NCBI RefSeq assembly: GCF_032854445.1
Contig: NC_088304.1
Coordinates: forward strand, 684,001-748,000
Length of the DNA: 64,000 bases
Source of the DNA: Liolophura sinensis
Lineage: Eukaryota > Mollusca > Polyplacophora > Chitonida > Chitonidae
Direction: 5' to 3'
The translations under genes and the position numbers were made by a program. This document shows positions 62,501-64,000 of this stretch, piece by piece. Numbering within the stretch: position 1 is the first letter of the stretch; every line of letters starts with the position of its first letter. A model generated the notes under the pieces. It ran no database searches. It was given only the letters and a program-made list of their open reading frames with translations, and was not told where the DNA came from.

Positions 62501-63963
62501 TGTGTCTTCCCAAACATGTACATCCCATATCCTCAGTCAGGGCGTGGCACTGGGGCATCATGGGATAGGTTACCTGAAGCCGTGTGGATGAAGGTAAGCC
62601 TATAGTCTGCAGGTGATCTAATTAACCTGATTTCATGAGGAATAATGATTCATACCACTCAGCAGAAGCACATGTGTACATCCCCAGACGAGAGAATGAA
62701 AAGCTCGTGCAGCCACTTTACCCGATCTTGTTCAACACTAACAGATTTTATAATGTCCCCAACGCAGACTTTAAAGTTAAAATCTTGTTTTTGTATAAAA
62801 TAAGTTTTTGTATGCATGATCTATCCTAAATTGTTTCTACAAGACTTTTCTTCCATTTGGCAAAACATTTCATTCATCATTTCAAAAATTTTCACTTTAT
62901 GACATCAATGCATGAATGATTGATTACTTGTTGTTTGTGGAATTTTATAACGTTTATACTCATTATTCACGCCCACTGAAATAAAGGAGAAATTGTATAG
63001 AAATCCTACATATAATTCATACGATAGCAATTTGTGCTGTTGCTTTTCTGACCTCAATCCACTATAAAGTTAGGTATCATTTAACAAATTGTAAAAATAC
63101 AGAACCATTTATAAGCTGTAAGATTCCCATTTTTACTTACATGTGGGGTGGAAGTTCGTAGAAATTGACATTCCGGTATGTTTTTATGACCTCGTCATTG
63201 TAAATGTCCAAGGTTTTGTAAGGATTGATCGATACCAAAACAGGGCCAATGTATGTCTGAAATCAACAAAGCATAGGCAGATCTAGACATTTACACCAGT
63301 CATTAGGCCATTTTTAGGCCATCATCTAACCTAACACTAACCCTAAATATCAAAACAGGGTCAATGTACGTCTAAAATCAACAAAGCATACATCTATACA
63401 TTTACACCAGTCATTAGGCCATTTTTAAATTATTGTTATTTCATCATCAAATTTGGATTTTATGTAACAATGAAAAAAAAACCCAGTTCTTTCCTTCGGC
63501 ATTAGAATGTAATGATACTGTGCATGTTTTCCGTTGTCACCTAACCTAAAATAGGTTATGTGTGTACATGTACGTGTACAACTACACATTTAAAACACAA
63601 TACAATACAGTAAGTACACACAGATGTACACACAATATACATATTTTGTCCAGCTAGTCCTTACATATAATAGGTAGATCAAATTTGCCCGGAATAATTA
63701 GGCCAAGTTTGACAGAAATGCTTCATGATTATTCAAATGGTGTCACAAAAATACATAAGCAATAAAGTTTTTACAAACACTTGTTACAAAACCATGGAAG
63801 CACACACCACACCTTTATTACCCAATTTTATACTTACGTAGATTAAATTTGCCTGGAATCTTTTAGCCAAGTTTGACAGAAATGCTTCAGGGCTTTTGAA
63901 ATCCTCCAAGAGTACAAAGTCCTGAACGCCCACAATGTCACGACGATGTAGTTCCTCATCCAT
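2577..63963 (-). CDS. Myo1c: Unconventional myosin-Ic-like, whole gene (30 constitutive coding exons plus one cassette exon)
   Basis: Single-headed class I myosin, an actin-activated ATPase that links membranes to actin. Constitutive exons join in phase to 3084 nt (1027 aa plus stop). Seen: P-loop GESGAGKT at residues 105-112, switch [10 protein letters not shown] at 157-165, switch II DIYGFE at 380-385, YVRCIKPND near 586, and three IQ motifs at about 697-756. The TH1 tail at about 757-1027 has a PH-like core in which K891 and R902 align with the phosphoinositide-binding K892 and R903 of vertebrate Myo1c. The TEDS position is Glu327, so the head should not need heavy-chain phosphorylation there. 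The ATG at 63963 is chosen because [19 protein letters not shown] aligns with the vertebrate N terminus. All introns are GT-AG. Myo1c and Myo1h cannot be separated by eye; Drosophila Myo61F belongs to the same subclass. Expected in cytosol, cortical actin and membranes. Confidence 0.95.
2695..3057 (+). mobile_element. tRNA-derived SINE with (ACTC)n tail
   Basis: A tRNA-like head with box A-like GCATAGTTCGTAGAGC, a body, then a 3' end GTACGACTTTAAACCCC followed by ACTC repeats. This tail type is one I associate with molluscan SINEs. It sits in the last intron of the myosin gene. Confidence 0.7.
3283..6612. repeat. 55-bp minisatellite, about 60 copies
   Basis: Unit begins CTCACCAGTAAAATGTGTTT; successive copies are 55 bp apart. 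From 4561 to 5440 four-unit blocks of 220 bp repeat almost exactly, giving higher-order structure. Copies from about 5650 onward are more diverged. Lies in intron 30. Confidence 0.95.
6613..7556. repeat. 24-bp minisatellite, about 39 copies
   Basis: Unit of the type ATTGATATGGGCATAGTTCA plus 4 bases. It follows the 55-bp array without a gap. As 24 is a multiple of 3 it keeps a plus-strand frame open (8-residue period) that is not a credible gene. Confidence 0.95.
8034..8066. repeat. Dispersed single copy of the 37-bp repeat
   Basis: Shares AAAAACTCA and GGAAAGATCTAAACACA with the tandem array at 643-826. Confidence 0.6.
8198..8297 (-). CDS. Myo1c: Myosin-Ic exon 30 (TH1 end)
   Basis: Residues 989-1022. 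[11 protein letters not shown] then [11 protein letters not shown], matching the DGTIDFTPG and ITKAKNGHLAV end of vertebrate Myo1c. 100 nt, acceptor CCACAG and donor GTGAGT. If the donor is not used the frame runs 15 codons into the intron and stops, giving an alternative C terminus. Confidence 0.92.
8298..9202. other. Intron 29, no further feature seen
   Basis: 905 bp of AT-rich intron without a clear tandem repeat, SINE or open frame of interest. Confidence 0.6.
9203..9303 (-). CDS. Myo1c: Myosin-Ic exon 29 (TH1)
   Basis: Residues 956-989 (cassette excluded). [20 protein letters not shown] matches [20 protein letters not shown] of vertebrate Myo1c. 101 nt, acceptor TTTCAG and donor GTAAGT. 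A minisatellite starts about 40 nt upstream of its acceptor. Confidence 0.95.
9341..9897. repeat. Minisatellite with mixed 20-bp and 29-bp units
   Basis: Core ACATCTCCACATAAATGTCC (20 bp), with or without a 9-bp ACACACAAA insertion, gives two spacings. Lies in intron 28 next to the acceptor of exon 29. Confidence 0.92.
10147..10352. repeat. 46-bp tandem repeat, about 4.5 copies
   Basis: CTTTGGTAGGTACCTGACAA recurs every 46 bp with few changes. Intron 28. Confidence 0.92.
10890..11480. repeat. Degenerate repeat of about 40 bp, split by a SINE
   Basis: Units centred on GAGTGGAGTCAACTCTCC, itself partly palindromic, occur at 10890-11004 and resume at 11237-11480 in diverged form. The interruption is the SINE at 11005-11236. 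Confidence 0.8.
11005..11236 (+). mobile_element. tRNA-derived SINE with target-site duplication
   Basis: Head CCTCCGTGGCTCAGTCGGTT (box A), box B-like GTGAGTTCAAGTC, conserved body, and an end AACACCAATCAAATAA. Flanked by 9-bp AATGGGTGG duplications at 10996-11004 and 11237-11245, and inserted into a minisatellite unit. Confidence 0.88.
12046..12856. repeat. 51-bp minisatellite, about 16 copies
   Basis: Unit starts GGGATATTTAGTCTCTTGTT; 51 bp is 17 codons, which explains the long plus-strand open frame at 11905-12924. Intron 28. Confidence 0.94.
13306..13522. mobile_element. Foldback (MITE-like) element of about 220 bp
   Basis: The ends are inverted copies of about 40 bp: the left arm contains ATGACTTAAGTCCAAAATT, and the right arm, read in reverse complement, contains CTGACTTAAGTCAAAATT. 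The interior has no coding capacity. A non-autonomous DNA transposon is the simplest reading; no target duplication was identified. Confidence 0.6.
14335..14379 (-). CDS. Myo1c: Candidate 45-nt in-frame cassette exon in the TH1 domain
   Basis: A pyrimidine-rich acceptor ending ACATCAG, a 45-nt open segment encoding [15 protein letters not shown], and a GTATGA donor. It is phase 0-0 and sits between exons 27 and 29, so inclusion adds 15 acidic residues after residue 955 without changing frame. Vertebrate Myo1c has nothing at this point, so it is probably alternatively spliced or lineage-specific. A chance splice-site pair cannot be excluded without RNA data. Confidence 0.6.
15004..15119. repeat. 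16-bp tandem repeat, about 7 copies
   Basis: TAAAGTGGCATCGTAT repeated head to tail with one variant copy. Intron 27. Confidence 0.93.
15697..15975 (+). mobile_element. tRNA-derived SINE with target-site duplication
   Basis: Same family as the element at 11005: box A CTCCGTGGCTCAGTTGGTGG, conserved GGTTTCCACCCACCATAATG, end AACACCAATCAAATCAATAA. Flanked by 9-bp ATACTGACG at 15688-15696 and 15976-15984. Confidence 0.88.
16827..16970. repeat. 49-bp tandem repeat, 3 copies
   Basis: GGCTGTTAAACTCCCGCAAT recurs every 49 bp, nearly identical. Intron 27. Confidence 0.92.
17242..17312 (-). CDS. Myo1c: Myosin-Ic exon 27 (TH1)
   Basis: Residues 932-955. [20 protein letters not shown] aligns with [20 protein letters not shown] of vertebrate Myo1c. 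71 nt, acceptor TTTCAG. The donor GTTTGG is weak, unlike the other exons. The chosen boundary keeps frame with the next constitutive exon. Confidence 0.88.
17615..18324. repeat. 30-bp minisatellite, about 23 copies
   Basis: Unit TACAAGTACATGTAGCCTAC plus 10 bases, containing the palindrome TACATGTA. 30 bp is 10 codons, so open frames run on both strands (260 and 177 codons) with 10-residue periods. Intron 26. Confidence 0.95.
18776..18985 (-). mobile_element. SINE of the same family, 5'-truncated
   Basis: In minus orientation: tail TTTATTTGATTGGTGTTTTA, body GGTGGGAGGAAACCGGGCAG, ending near box B. Intron 26. Confidence 0.85.
19048..19189 (-). CDS. Myo1c: Myosin-Ic exon 26 (TH1, PH-like core)
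   Basis: Residues 885-932. [19 protein letters not shown] matches VKYDRKGYKPRSRQLLLT, the phosphoinositide-binding PH-like segment; Lys891 and Arg902 align with the two residues known to be needed in vertebrates. 142 nt, acceptor TTCCAG and donor GTAAGT. Confidence 0.96.
19222..19397. repeat. 35-bp tandem repeat, about 5 copies
   Basis: TTAACTACACTTTGTGACAA recurs every 35 bp. Ends about 33 nt upstream of the acceptor of exon 26. Confidence 0.93.
19575..19710 (+). mobile_element. Diverged SINE relic
   Basis: GTGGCCAAGTGGTTAGCG resembles box A, followed by a shortened body and an ATAAAATACCAATTAAATAA-like tail. Confidence 0.5.
20036..20106 (-). CDS. Myo1c: Myosin-Ic exon 25 (TH1)
   Basis: Residues 861-884. 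[20 protein letters not shown] then EKVL; in frame between two strongly conserved exons though itself less conserved. 71 nt, acceptor TTTCAG and donor GTAAGT. Confidence 0.88.
20190..20570. repeat. Old dispersed repeat, two diverged copies
   Basis: Two stretches sharing ATTnAATGGGnACAAAATTT and GTCAATTTA-like words follow one another, and GTCCACATTTTCCACAAATT also occurs at 18502. Probably a worn transposon fragment; family not recognised. Confidence 0.4.
20665..20973. repeat. 50-bp tandem repeat, about 6 copies
   Basis: CAGTAAATTGCTTAACCACC recurs every 50 bp with increasing divergence to the right. Intron 24. Confidence 0.92.
21010..21103 (-). CDS. Myo1c: Myosin-Ic exon 24 (TH1)
   Basis: Residues 830-861. 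[19 protein letters not shown] matches the conserved QQKAVASEIFKGKKDNYP of Myo1c. Ends DNRL and one base. 94 nt, acceptor TTGCAG and donor GTGAGT. Confidence 0.96.
21516..21599 (-). CDS. Myo1c: Myosin-Ic exon 23 (TH1)
   Basis: Residues 802-829, [19 protein letters not shown] then TISPSRKLQ, matching LCIKNMVWKYCRSISPEWK. 84 nt, phase 0-0, acceptor ATACAG and donor GTAAGC. Confidence 0.94.
21675..21717 (+). mobile_element. SINE tail fragment
   Basis: GGAAATATTAATGAGTACAG and AAAACTCCAATCAAA match the 3' end of the common SINE family in diverged form. Confidence 0.5.
22174..22333 (-). CDS. Myo1c: Myosin-Ic exon 22 (end of neck, start of TH1 tail)
   Basis: Residues 748-801. [20 protein letters not shown] ends the neck; the rest, with [20 protein letters not shown], matches the start of the TH1 domain (LRRQLPQNVLDTSWPTPP in vertebrates). 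160 nt, acceptor AAAG and donor GTAAAA. Confidence 0.94.
22520..23151. repeat. 79-bp minisatellite, about 8 copies
   Basis: GGTGGTCTTCAATGATAGTC recurs every 79 bp, with high identity. Intron 21. Confidence 0.94.
23729..23912. repeat. 70-bp tandem repeat, about 2.6 copies
   Basis: ATGTCATCTCAGCTATTGAT at 23731, 23801 and 23871. The last copy is shortened. Intron 21. Confidence 0.9.
23913..25021. other. Intron 21, repeat-free part
   Basis: About 1.1 kb of AT-rich intron with no recognised gene, SINE or array. Confidence 0.5.
25022..25106 (-). CDS. Myo1c: Myosin-Ic exon 21 (IQ motifs 2 and 3)
   Basis: Residues 720-748. [20 protein letters not shown] is the second IQ motif; RAVEIIRK begins the third, completed in exon 22. 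85 nt, acceptor GACAG and donor GTAAGT. Confidence 0.93.
25480..25548 (-). CDS. Myo1c: Myosin-Ic exon 20 (IQ motif 1)
   Basis: Residues 697-720. [20 protein letters not shown] is an IQ motif (IQxxxRxxxxR pattern) that binds calmodulin or a related light chain. 69 nt, acceptor TTGCAG and donor GTGAGT. Confidence 0.94.
25913..26170 (+). mobile_element. tRNA-derived SINE with 12-bp target-site duplication
   Basis: Head GCTCAGTTGGCTAGCGCGCT lacks the first bases seen in sister copies. Body and AACACCAATCAAATAAATAA tail are well preserved. Flanked by TACAGAGATAAA at 25901-25912 and 26171-26182. Intron 19. Confidence 0.9.
26251..26327 (-). CDS. Myo1c: Myosin-Ic exon 19 (end of converter)
   Basis: Residues 671-697. 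[19 protein letters not shown] matches TKIFIRFPKTLFATEDAL of vertebrate Myo1c, then ARKHGL leads into the first IQ motif. 77 nt, acceptor TTTCAG and donor GTAAAA. Confidence 0.95.
26692..27206. repeat. 32-bp minisatellite, about 16 copies
   Basis: CATGGTGATTCAGTGAAATA with ATGATCAT in each unit, 32-bp spacing. Intron 18. Confidence 0.94.
27303..27416 (-). CDS. Myo1c: Myosin-Ic exon 18 (converter)
   Basis: Residues 633-671. [20 protein letters not shown] and later DDDYRMGK, the converter domain. 114 nt, acceptor CCTCAG and donor GTAAGT. The 3'-acceptor half of this exon with flanking intron occurs again in decayed form immediately upstream on the minus strand. Confidence 0.95.
27487..27660 (-). 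pseudogene. Decayed partial copies of exon 18
   Basis: 27487-27600 repeats 27361-27478 (part of exon 18, its acceptor and about 60 bp of intron) with scattered substitutions and small indels. The exon-like part still reads CKSLCPAT but then hits an indel and a stop. A third fragment at 27636-27660 repeats only the beginning and runs into the 37-bp minisatellite. These look like an old tandem duplication that lost coding function; splicing to this copy would break the frame. Confidence 0.75.
27673..28782. repeat. 37-bp minisatellite, about 30 copies
   Basis: GATTCTACAAGCAAGTAAAG recurs every 37 bp. It begins inside the third decayed copy of exon 18. Unrelated in sequence to the other 37-bp arrays. 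Intron 17. Confidence 0.95.
28979..29060. repeat. Short duplication, 2 copies
   Basis: ATTAAGGCACTGGAATGGGT and TTAGACTGGTGTCAAAC repeated once, about 50 bp apart. Intron 17. Confidence 0.6.
29184..29301 (-). CDS. Myo1c: Myosin-Ic exon 17 (SH1/SH2 helices)
   Basis: Residues 594-633. [20 protein letters not shown] then [19 protein letters not shown], the fulcrum and start of the converter. 118 nt, acceptor TATCAG and donor GTATGC. Confidence 0.97.
29290..29590. repeat. Tandem copies derived from the exon 17 acceptor region
   Basis: CATCAAATATGGCTGATAAAC, which spans the start of exon 17 and its acceptor at 29301, is repeated about five times further into intron 16 (near 29360, 29430, 29490 and 29550) together with AGAGGCAGACATCTGGTTAT. 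The array thus duplicates a splice acceptor. Confidence 0.75.
30016..30376. repeat. 30-bp minisatellite, about 12 copies
   Basis: GATTACAGCCTTTGAGGGGT plus 10 bases; open on both strands with a 10-residue period. Intron 16. Confidence 0.94.
30548..30653 (-). CDS. Myo1c: Myosin-Ic exon 16
   Basis: Residues 559-594. [16 protein letters not shown] then [17 protein letters not shown], a near-invariant myosin motif. 106 nt, phase 0 in and 1 out, acceptor TTTCAG and donor GTGAGA. Confidence 0.97.
30913..31462. repeat. 48-bp minisatellite, about 12 copies
   Basis: GCCCTTTGCCAGGTATTTGG recurs every 48 bp (16 codons). Intron 15. Confidence 0.94.
31759..31862 (-). mobile_element. SINE 3' fragment
   Basis: TTATTTGATTGGTGTTTTAC then AATATTTCACTTATGACGGC and GGTGGGAGGAAACCAGGCA; 5'-truncated copy of the common SINE. 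Intron 15. Confidence 0.8.
32141..32221 (-). CDS. Myo1c: Myosin-Ic exon 15 (loop 2 region)
   Basis: Residues 532-558: a variable stretch, then [15 protein letters not shown]. The basic SKKRPET matches the actin-contacting loop 2 segment of class I myosins. 81 nt, phase 0-0, acceptor CCCAG and donor GTAAGT. Confidence 0.92.
32264..32937. repeat. 74-bp minisatellite, about 9 copies
   Basis: ACTATGTCTGCAAGCAACAT recurs every 74 bp with very few differences. Lies in intron 14, starting about 40 nt from exon 15. Confidence 0.94.
33112..33195. repeat. ATA/ATG-type trinucleotide microsatellite
   Basis: Runs of AAT and AATGAT. Intron 14. Confidence 0.85.
33387..33482 (-). CDS. Myo1c: Myosin-Ic exon 14
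   Basis: Residues 500-531. Encodes [20 protein letters not shown] and NNNLLFRDL, part of the actin-binding face. 96 nt, phase 0-0. A 36-bp minisatellite begins about 20 nt upstream of its acceptor. Confidence 0.96.
33500..33928. repeat. 36-bp minisatellite, about 12 copies
   Basis: GACTGCATGACACTTAAGAT recurs every 36 bp. It starts about 20 nt upstream of the exon 14 acceptor, where branch point and pyrimidine tract would be expected. Intron 13. Confidence 0.94.
34443..34580 (-). CDS. Myo1c: Myosin-Ic exon 13
   Basis: Residues 454-499. Starts [19 protein letters not shown] and continues through the lower 50-kDa domain to TRKTISRD. 138 nt, phase 0-0, acceptor CGGCAG and donor GTAAGT. Confidence 0.95.
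35027..35100 (-). mobile_element. Diverged SINE fragment
   Basis: AAGAATATTTCAATTATACAA and TTATGGTGGAAACCCAACAG match the SINE body with many changes. Intron 12. Confidence 0.5.
35286..35366 (-). CDS. Myo1c: Myosin-Ic exon 12
   Basis: Residues 427-453, [18 protein letters not shown] and on to GIIAIL, the segment before the DEEC motif. 81 nt, phase 0-0, acceptor TTGTAG and donor GTAAGT. Confidence 0.96.
35522..35970. repeat. Irregular repeat rich in CCAATCA and CTCTCAG words
   Basis: Imperfect units such as CAGCCAATCATATCTCTC alternate with TATATCACTCAGTCAATCAG. No fixed period. It reaches the donor of exon 11. Intron 11. Confidence 0.8.
35976..36081 (-). CDS. Myo1c: Myosin-Ic exon 11 (relay helix)
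   Basis: Residues 391-426. Begins by completing a serine codon, then [17 protein letters not shown], the strongly conserved relay helix, followed by the [11 protein letters not shown] acidic turn. Acceptor TCATAG and donor GTGAGA. Confidence 0.97.
36253..36505 (+). mobile_element. tRNA-derived SINE
   Basis: Box A-like CCAAGTGGTTAGTGTGC, box B GTGAGTTCGACTCC, body GGTTTCCCACGGGTCCTACC, end TGAAATATTCTTGAGTACAA. Full-length-looking but diverged copy. Intron 10. Confidence 0.82.
36688..36755 (-). CDS. Myo1c: Myosin-Ic exon 10 (switch II)
   Basis: Residues 369-390 plus two bases. Contains [13 protein letters not shown], switch II and the start of the relay helix. 68 nt, phase 0 in and 2 out, acceptor TGTCAG and donor GTACTT. 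Confidence 0.95.
37140..37560. repeat. Irregular 20/40-bp repeat
   Basis: TCTGGCTCAGAGAGTTAAGT and TATCTCAGAGAGTAAAG alternate with many variants. Intron 9. Confidence 0.85.
37545..37772 (+). mobile_element. Probable SINE of another family
   Basis: Box B-like GGGTTCAAACCC at about 37598, a body, then GGAGTATGACTTTAAACAAC and an AAT-rich tail. Follows the 20/40-bp repeat, whose GTGGGTTAAGCGCT-like units may come from a box A. Intron 9. Confidence 0.5.
37849..37968 (-). CDS. Myo1c: Myosin-Ic exon 9
   Basis: Residues 329-368 with the hallmark [19 protein letters not shown] followed by [10 protein letters not shown]. 120 nt, phase 0-0, acceptor TTCAG and donor GTAAGA. Confidence 0.96.
38491..38562 (-). 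CDS. Myo1c: Myosin-Ic exon 8 (cardiomyopathy loop, TEDS site)
   Basis: Residues 305-328, including [11 protein letters not shown]. Glu327 lies 16 residues before the DALAK motif of the next exon, which is the TEDS-rule position. 72 nt, phase 0-0, acceptor AATAG and donor GTGCGA, a weaker donor than most in this gene. Confidence 0.92.
38563..39157. other. Intron 7, nothing recognised
   Basis: 595 bp of AT-rich sequence without repeat arrays. Confidence 0.5.
39158..39268 (-). CDS. Myo1c: Myosin-Ic exon 7
   Basis: Residues 268-304. The core [17 protein letters not shown] matches the myosin HO helix segment (SIVASVLHLGNI in vertebrate Myo1c). 111 nt, phase 0-0, acceptor TTCTAG and donor GTAGGT. 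Confidence 0.94.
39823..40483. repeat. 37-bp minisatellite, about 18 copies
   Basis: CAGAATCATTCACATGTGTG recurs every 37 bp. It ends about 15 nt from the donor of exon 6. Intron 6. Confidence 0.95.
40498..40596 (-). CDS. Myo1c: Myosin-Ic exon 6
   Basis: Residues 235-267, a less conserved stretch of the motor with the pattern [20 protein letters not shown], which aligns with DKSDWKVVRKAL in vertebrate Myo1c. 99 nt, phase 0-0. A 37-bp minisatellite starts about 15 nt beyond its donor. Confidence 0.92.
40737..40882 (-). mobile_element. SINE, 5'-truncated and diverged
   Basis: TTTATTTGATTGGTTTTCTT, TTCACTTATACGATGGCGGC and a box B-like GAGTTCAAGTCCAGC on the minus strand. Intron 5. Confidence 0.75.
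41260..41439 (-). CDS. Myo1c: Myosin-Ic exon 5
   Basis: Residues 175-234. Contains the conserved [19 protein letters not shown] and [11 protein letters not shown] segments of the upper 50-kDa domain. 180 nt, phase 0-0, acceptor CTGCAG and donor GTGAGA. The intron before it is only 198 bp, the shortest in the gene. Confidence 0.96.
41638..41718 (-). CDS. Myo1c: Myosin-Ic exon 4 (switch I)
   Basis: Residues 148-174, [18 protein letters not shown] onward, containing the switch I loop that closes over ATP. 81 nt, phase 0-0, acceptor CAG and donor GTAAGA. Immediately beyond it begins the 3.3-kb 26-bp array. Confidence 0.96.
41868..45141. repeat. 26-bp minisatellite, about 126 copies
   Basis: GTGATGGAGTACTGGGTGTG plus CCCAGA, spacing 26 bp, filling 3.3 kb of intron 3. 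Blocks of about 410 bp recur inside it (for example around 43861 and 44270), and the interruption GGGTCTGTCAGCAATACTGG appears twice (44193 and 44656). The long minus-strand open frames here are repeat artefacts. Confidence 0.96.
45260..45297 (+). repeat. 38-bp direct repeat, copy 1
   Basis: Identical to 47647-47684, on the other side of the P-loop exon. Confidence 0.95.
45631..45976. repeat. 20-bp and 26-bp tandem repeats
   Basis: GCATGATCATTGGCCACAAC four times, then 26-bp units built on TAACCACACTGTCACTGGCC. The latter look like diverged relatives of the array at 46484-47351. Confidence 0.85.
45977..46116 (+). mobile_element. SINE, 5'-truncated
   Basis: CGTACGTGGGAAGGCTGGCG, TCCGGTTTCTTTCCACCATA and TGAAATATTCTTGAG are the 3' two thirds of the common SINE, with an AAATAA tail. 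Intron 3. Confidence 0.82.
46188..46252 (-). mobile_element. SINE tail fragment
   Basis: TTATTTATTTATTTGACTTG and CTCAAGAATATTTCACTTC. Confidence 0.65.
46484..47351. repeat. 26-bp minisatellite, about 33 copies
   Basis: CATCATCAGTGGCTAGCCCT plus TAACCG or TAACCA. It ends about 31 nt from the donor of the P-loop exon. Intron 3. Confidence 0.96.
47383..47581 (-). CDS. Myo1c: Myosin-Ic exon 3 (P-loop exon)
   Basis: Residues 81-147. Carries the nucleotide-binding P-loop GESGAGKTE, with the essential lysine at 111, the same number as the classic Lys111 of vertebrate Myo1c. Ends [11 protein letters not shown] before a GTATGT donor. It is flanked on one side by a 26-bp minisatellite and on both sides by a 38-bp direct repeat. 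Confidence 0.97.
47647..47684 (+). repeat. 38-bp direct repeat, copy 2
   Basis: Perfect match to 45260-45297, located 65 bp upstream (minus strand) of exon 3. Confidence 0.95.
48397..48545. repeat. 14-bp tandem repeat, about 11 copies
   Basis: CCACATTTTGTCTG and variants. Intron 2. Confidence 0.9.
48713..52712. repeat. 70-bp minisatellite, about 57 copies, with higher-order structure
   Basis: Unit contains ACTTCTACCGTTAACCATGT and CTGCAGCAGGAATACTGTAC. A block of about 1.5 kb (near 48840-50350) recurs at a 1610-bp offset (23 units; near 50450-51960) with only a few differences. From about 51920 a four-unit (280-bp) block repeats three times. Intron 2. Confidence 0.97.
52765..53215 (-). mobile_element. 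tRNA-derived SINE of a third family
   Basis: On the minus strand TGGCCTAATGGTTAGAGCAT is a clear box A and GAGATCAAACCCC a box B; the anticodon-like loop is CTCAAAG. The T arm does not pair, so this is not a working tRNA. The body includes TGCAGCATGATACTTCAGTG. The left boundary is approximate. Intron 2. Confidence 0.65.
53216..54649. other. Intron 2, non-repetitive stretch
   Basis: 1.4 kb with no recognised gene, array or element. Confidence 0.5.
54695..54798 (-). mobile_element. SINE 3' fragment
   Basis: TGATTGGTGTTTTATGCCAT, GAATATTTCATTCATACGAT and GGCAAGTTGCTGGCAGAT. A tRNA-like stretch (GGTTTGAACTCCCA) lies just left at 54655 and may belong to another copy. Confidence 0.7.
55405..57345. 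repeat. 54-bp minisatellite, about 36 copies
   Basis: TCACACACCTGTGTGTTTGT and TATTTATGCAGTATCTCACT in each unit. 54 bp is 18 codons, so frames of 671 (plus) and 478 (minus) codons are open. Intron 2. Confidence 0.96.
57350..58018. other. Intron 2, non-repetitive stretch
   Basis: No gene or element recognised between two arrays. Confidence 0.5.
58019..58920. repeat. 42-bp minisatellite, about 21 copies
   Basis: ACCTACATGAACAGTTCACA recurs every 42 bp. Intron 2. Confidence 0.95.
59056..61545. repeat. 32-bp minisatellite, about 78 copies
   Basis: GATACTCTGCTTCATATTGT recurs every 32 bp; nearly uniform to about 61000, then strongly diverged to 61545. Intron 2. Confidence 0.96.
61548..61742. 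repeat. Cluster of AT-rich perfect and near-perfect palindromes
   Basis: TTAGTTATTCGAATAACTAA is its own reverse complement; about four variants lie within 195 bp, separated by CTGCTG-containing spacers. It sits at the junction of two arrays in intron 2. Confidence 0.9.
61780..62385. repeat. 37-bp minisatellite, about 16 copies
   Basis: TTACTGGGGGTATCTATCAC recurs every 37 bp. Intron 2. Confidence 0.95.
62386..63140. other. Intron 2, part nearest exon 2
   Basis: No array or gene recognised; ends at the exon 2 donor. Confidence 0.5.
63141..63256 (-). CDS. Myo1c: Myosin-Ic exon 2
   Basis: Residues 43-80 plus two bases. It encodes the conserved [14 protein letters not shown] strand of the motor followed by the FYELPPHI segment. 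Acceptor TTTCAG, donor GTAAGT. The next exon lies 15.6 kb away across the largest intron. Confidence 0.95.
63257..63837. other. Intron 1
   Basis: 581 bp. AACAGGGTCAATGTACGTCT and TTTACACCAGTCATTAGGCC are repeated about 100 bp after near-identical copies that include the start of exon 2, so part of the exon 2 acceptor region is duplicated here. Otherwise nothing recognised. Confidence 0.5.
63838..63963 (-). CDS. Myo1c: Myosin-Ic exon 1 (start codon)
   Basis: Residues 1-42, from the ATG to an exon ending NLIY and a GTAAGT donor. The segment VGVQDFVLL is the signature N terminus of Myo1c/Myo1h. The reading frame stays open upstream to a TTTCAG at the window edge, so a 5' UTR or an N-terminal extension may be present in the same exon. 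Confidence 0.93.
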
Positions 63964-64000
63964 AACTGCGTCGGTAAAAACGTACAACGACCCACTGAAA

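Overview
The window is animal nuclear DNA and carries essentially one protein-coding gene: a class I unconventional myosin of the Myo1c/Myo1h type, on the minus strand from the start codon at 63963 to the proposed stop at 2577. It has 30 constitutive coding exons plus one likely 45-nt cassette exon. All exon phases join without a break. The constitutive exons sum to 3084 nt (1027 residues plus stop), close to the 1028-residue short form of vertebrate MYO1C. The protein has a motor with P-loop, switch I and switch II, three IQ motifs, and a basic TH1 tail with a PH-like core.

The host looks like a marine mollusc. This is an inference from tRNA-derived SINEs whose 3' ends are AT-rich (AAAT)n or (ACTC)n tails, from the very repeat-rich introns, and from the metazoan exon structure. 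There are no bacterial operons, no CRISPR array, no viral gene and no second convincing gene.

Layout, left to right. 1-2576: 3' flank or 3' UTR with a small 37-bp repeat. 2577-9303: last three coding exons; the final intron carries a SINE and 55-bp and 24-bp minisatellites totalling about 4.3 kb. 9304-20106: TH1-domain exons, the candidate cassette exon, a foldback element, several SINEs and arrays of 16-51 bp units. 20107-30653: tail, IQ and converter exons, with arrays of 79, 32, 37 and 30 bp units and decayed copies of one exon. 30654-41439: middle of the motor domain, small introns each with its own array. 41440-47581: a 3.3-kb array of a 26-bp unit and a second 26-bp array next to the P-loop exon. 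47582-63140: a 15.6-kb intron made mostly of 14, 70, 54, 42, 32 and 37 bp arrays plus AT-rich palindromes. 63141-64000: exons 2 and 1.

More than thirty different minisatellites, summing to roughly 28 kb (about 44% of the window by adding the spans), lie in the introns of this one gene. Their units are mostly unrelated. Several arrays have higher-order structure (220, 280 and 1610 bp). I found no evidence for an undescribed gene system. The unusual signals are the repeat load, the cassette exon, the decayed exon copies, the palindromes, and a perfect 38-bp direct repeat flanking the P-loop exon.
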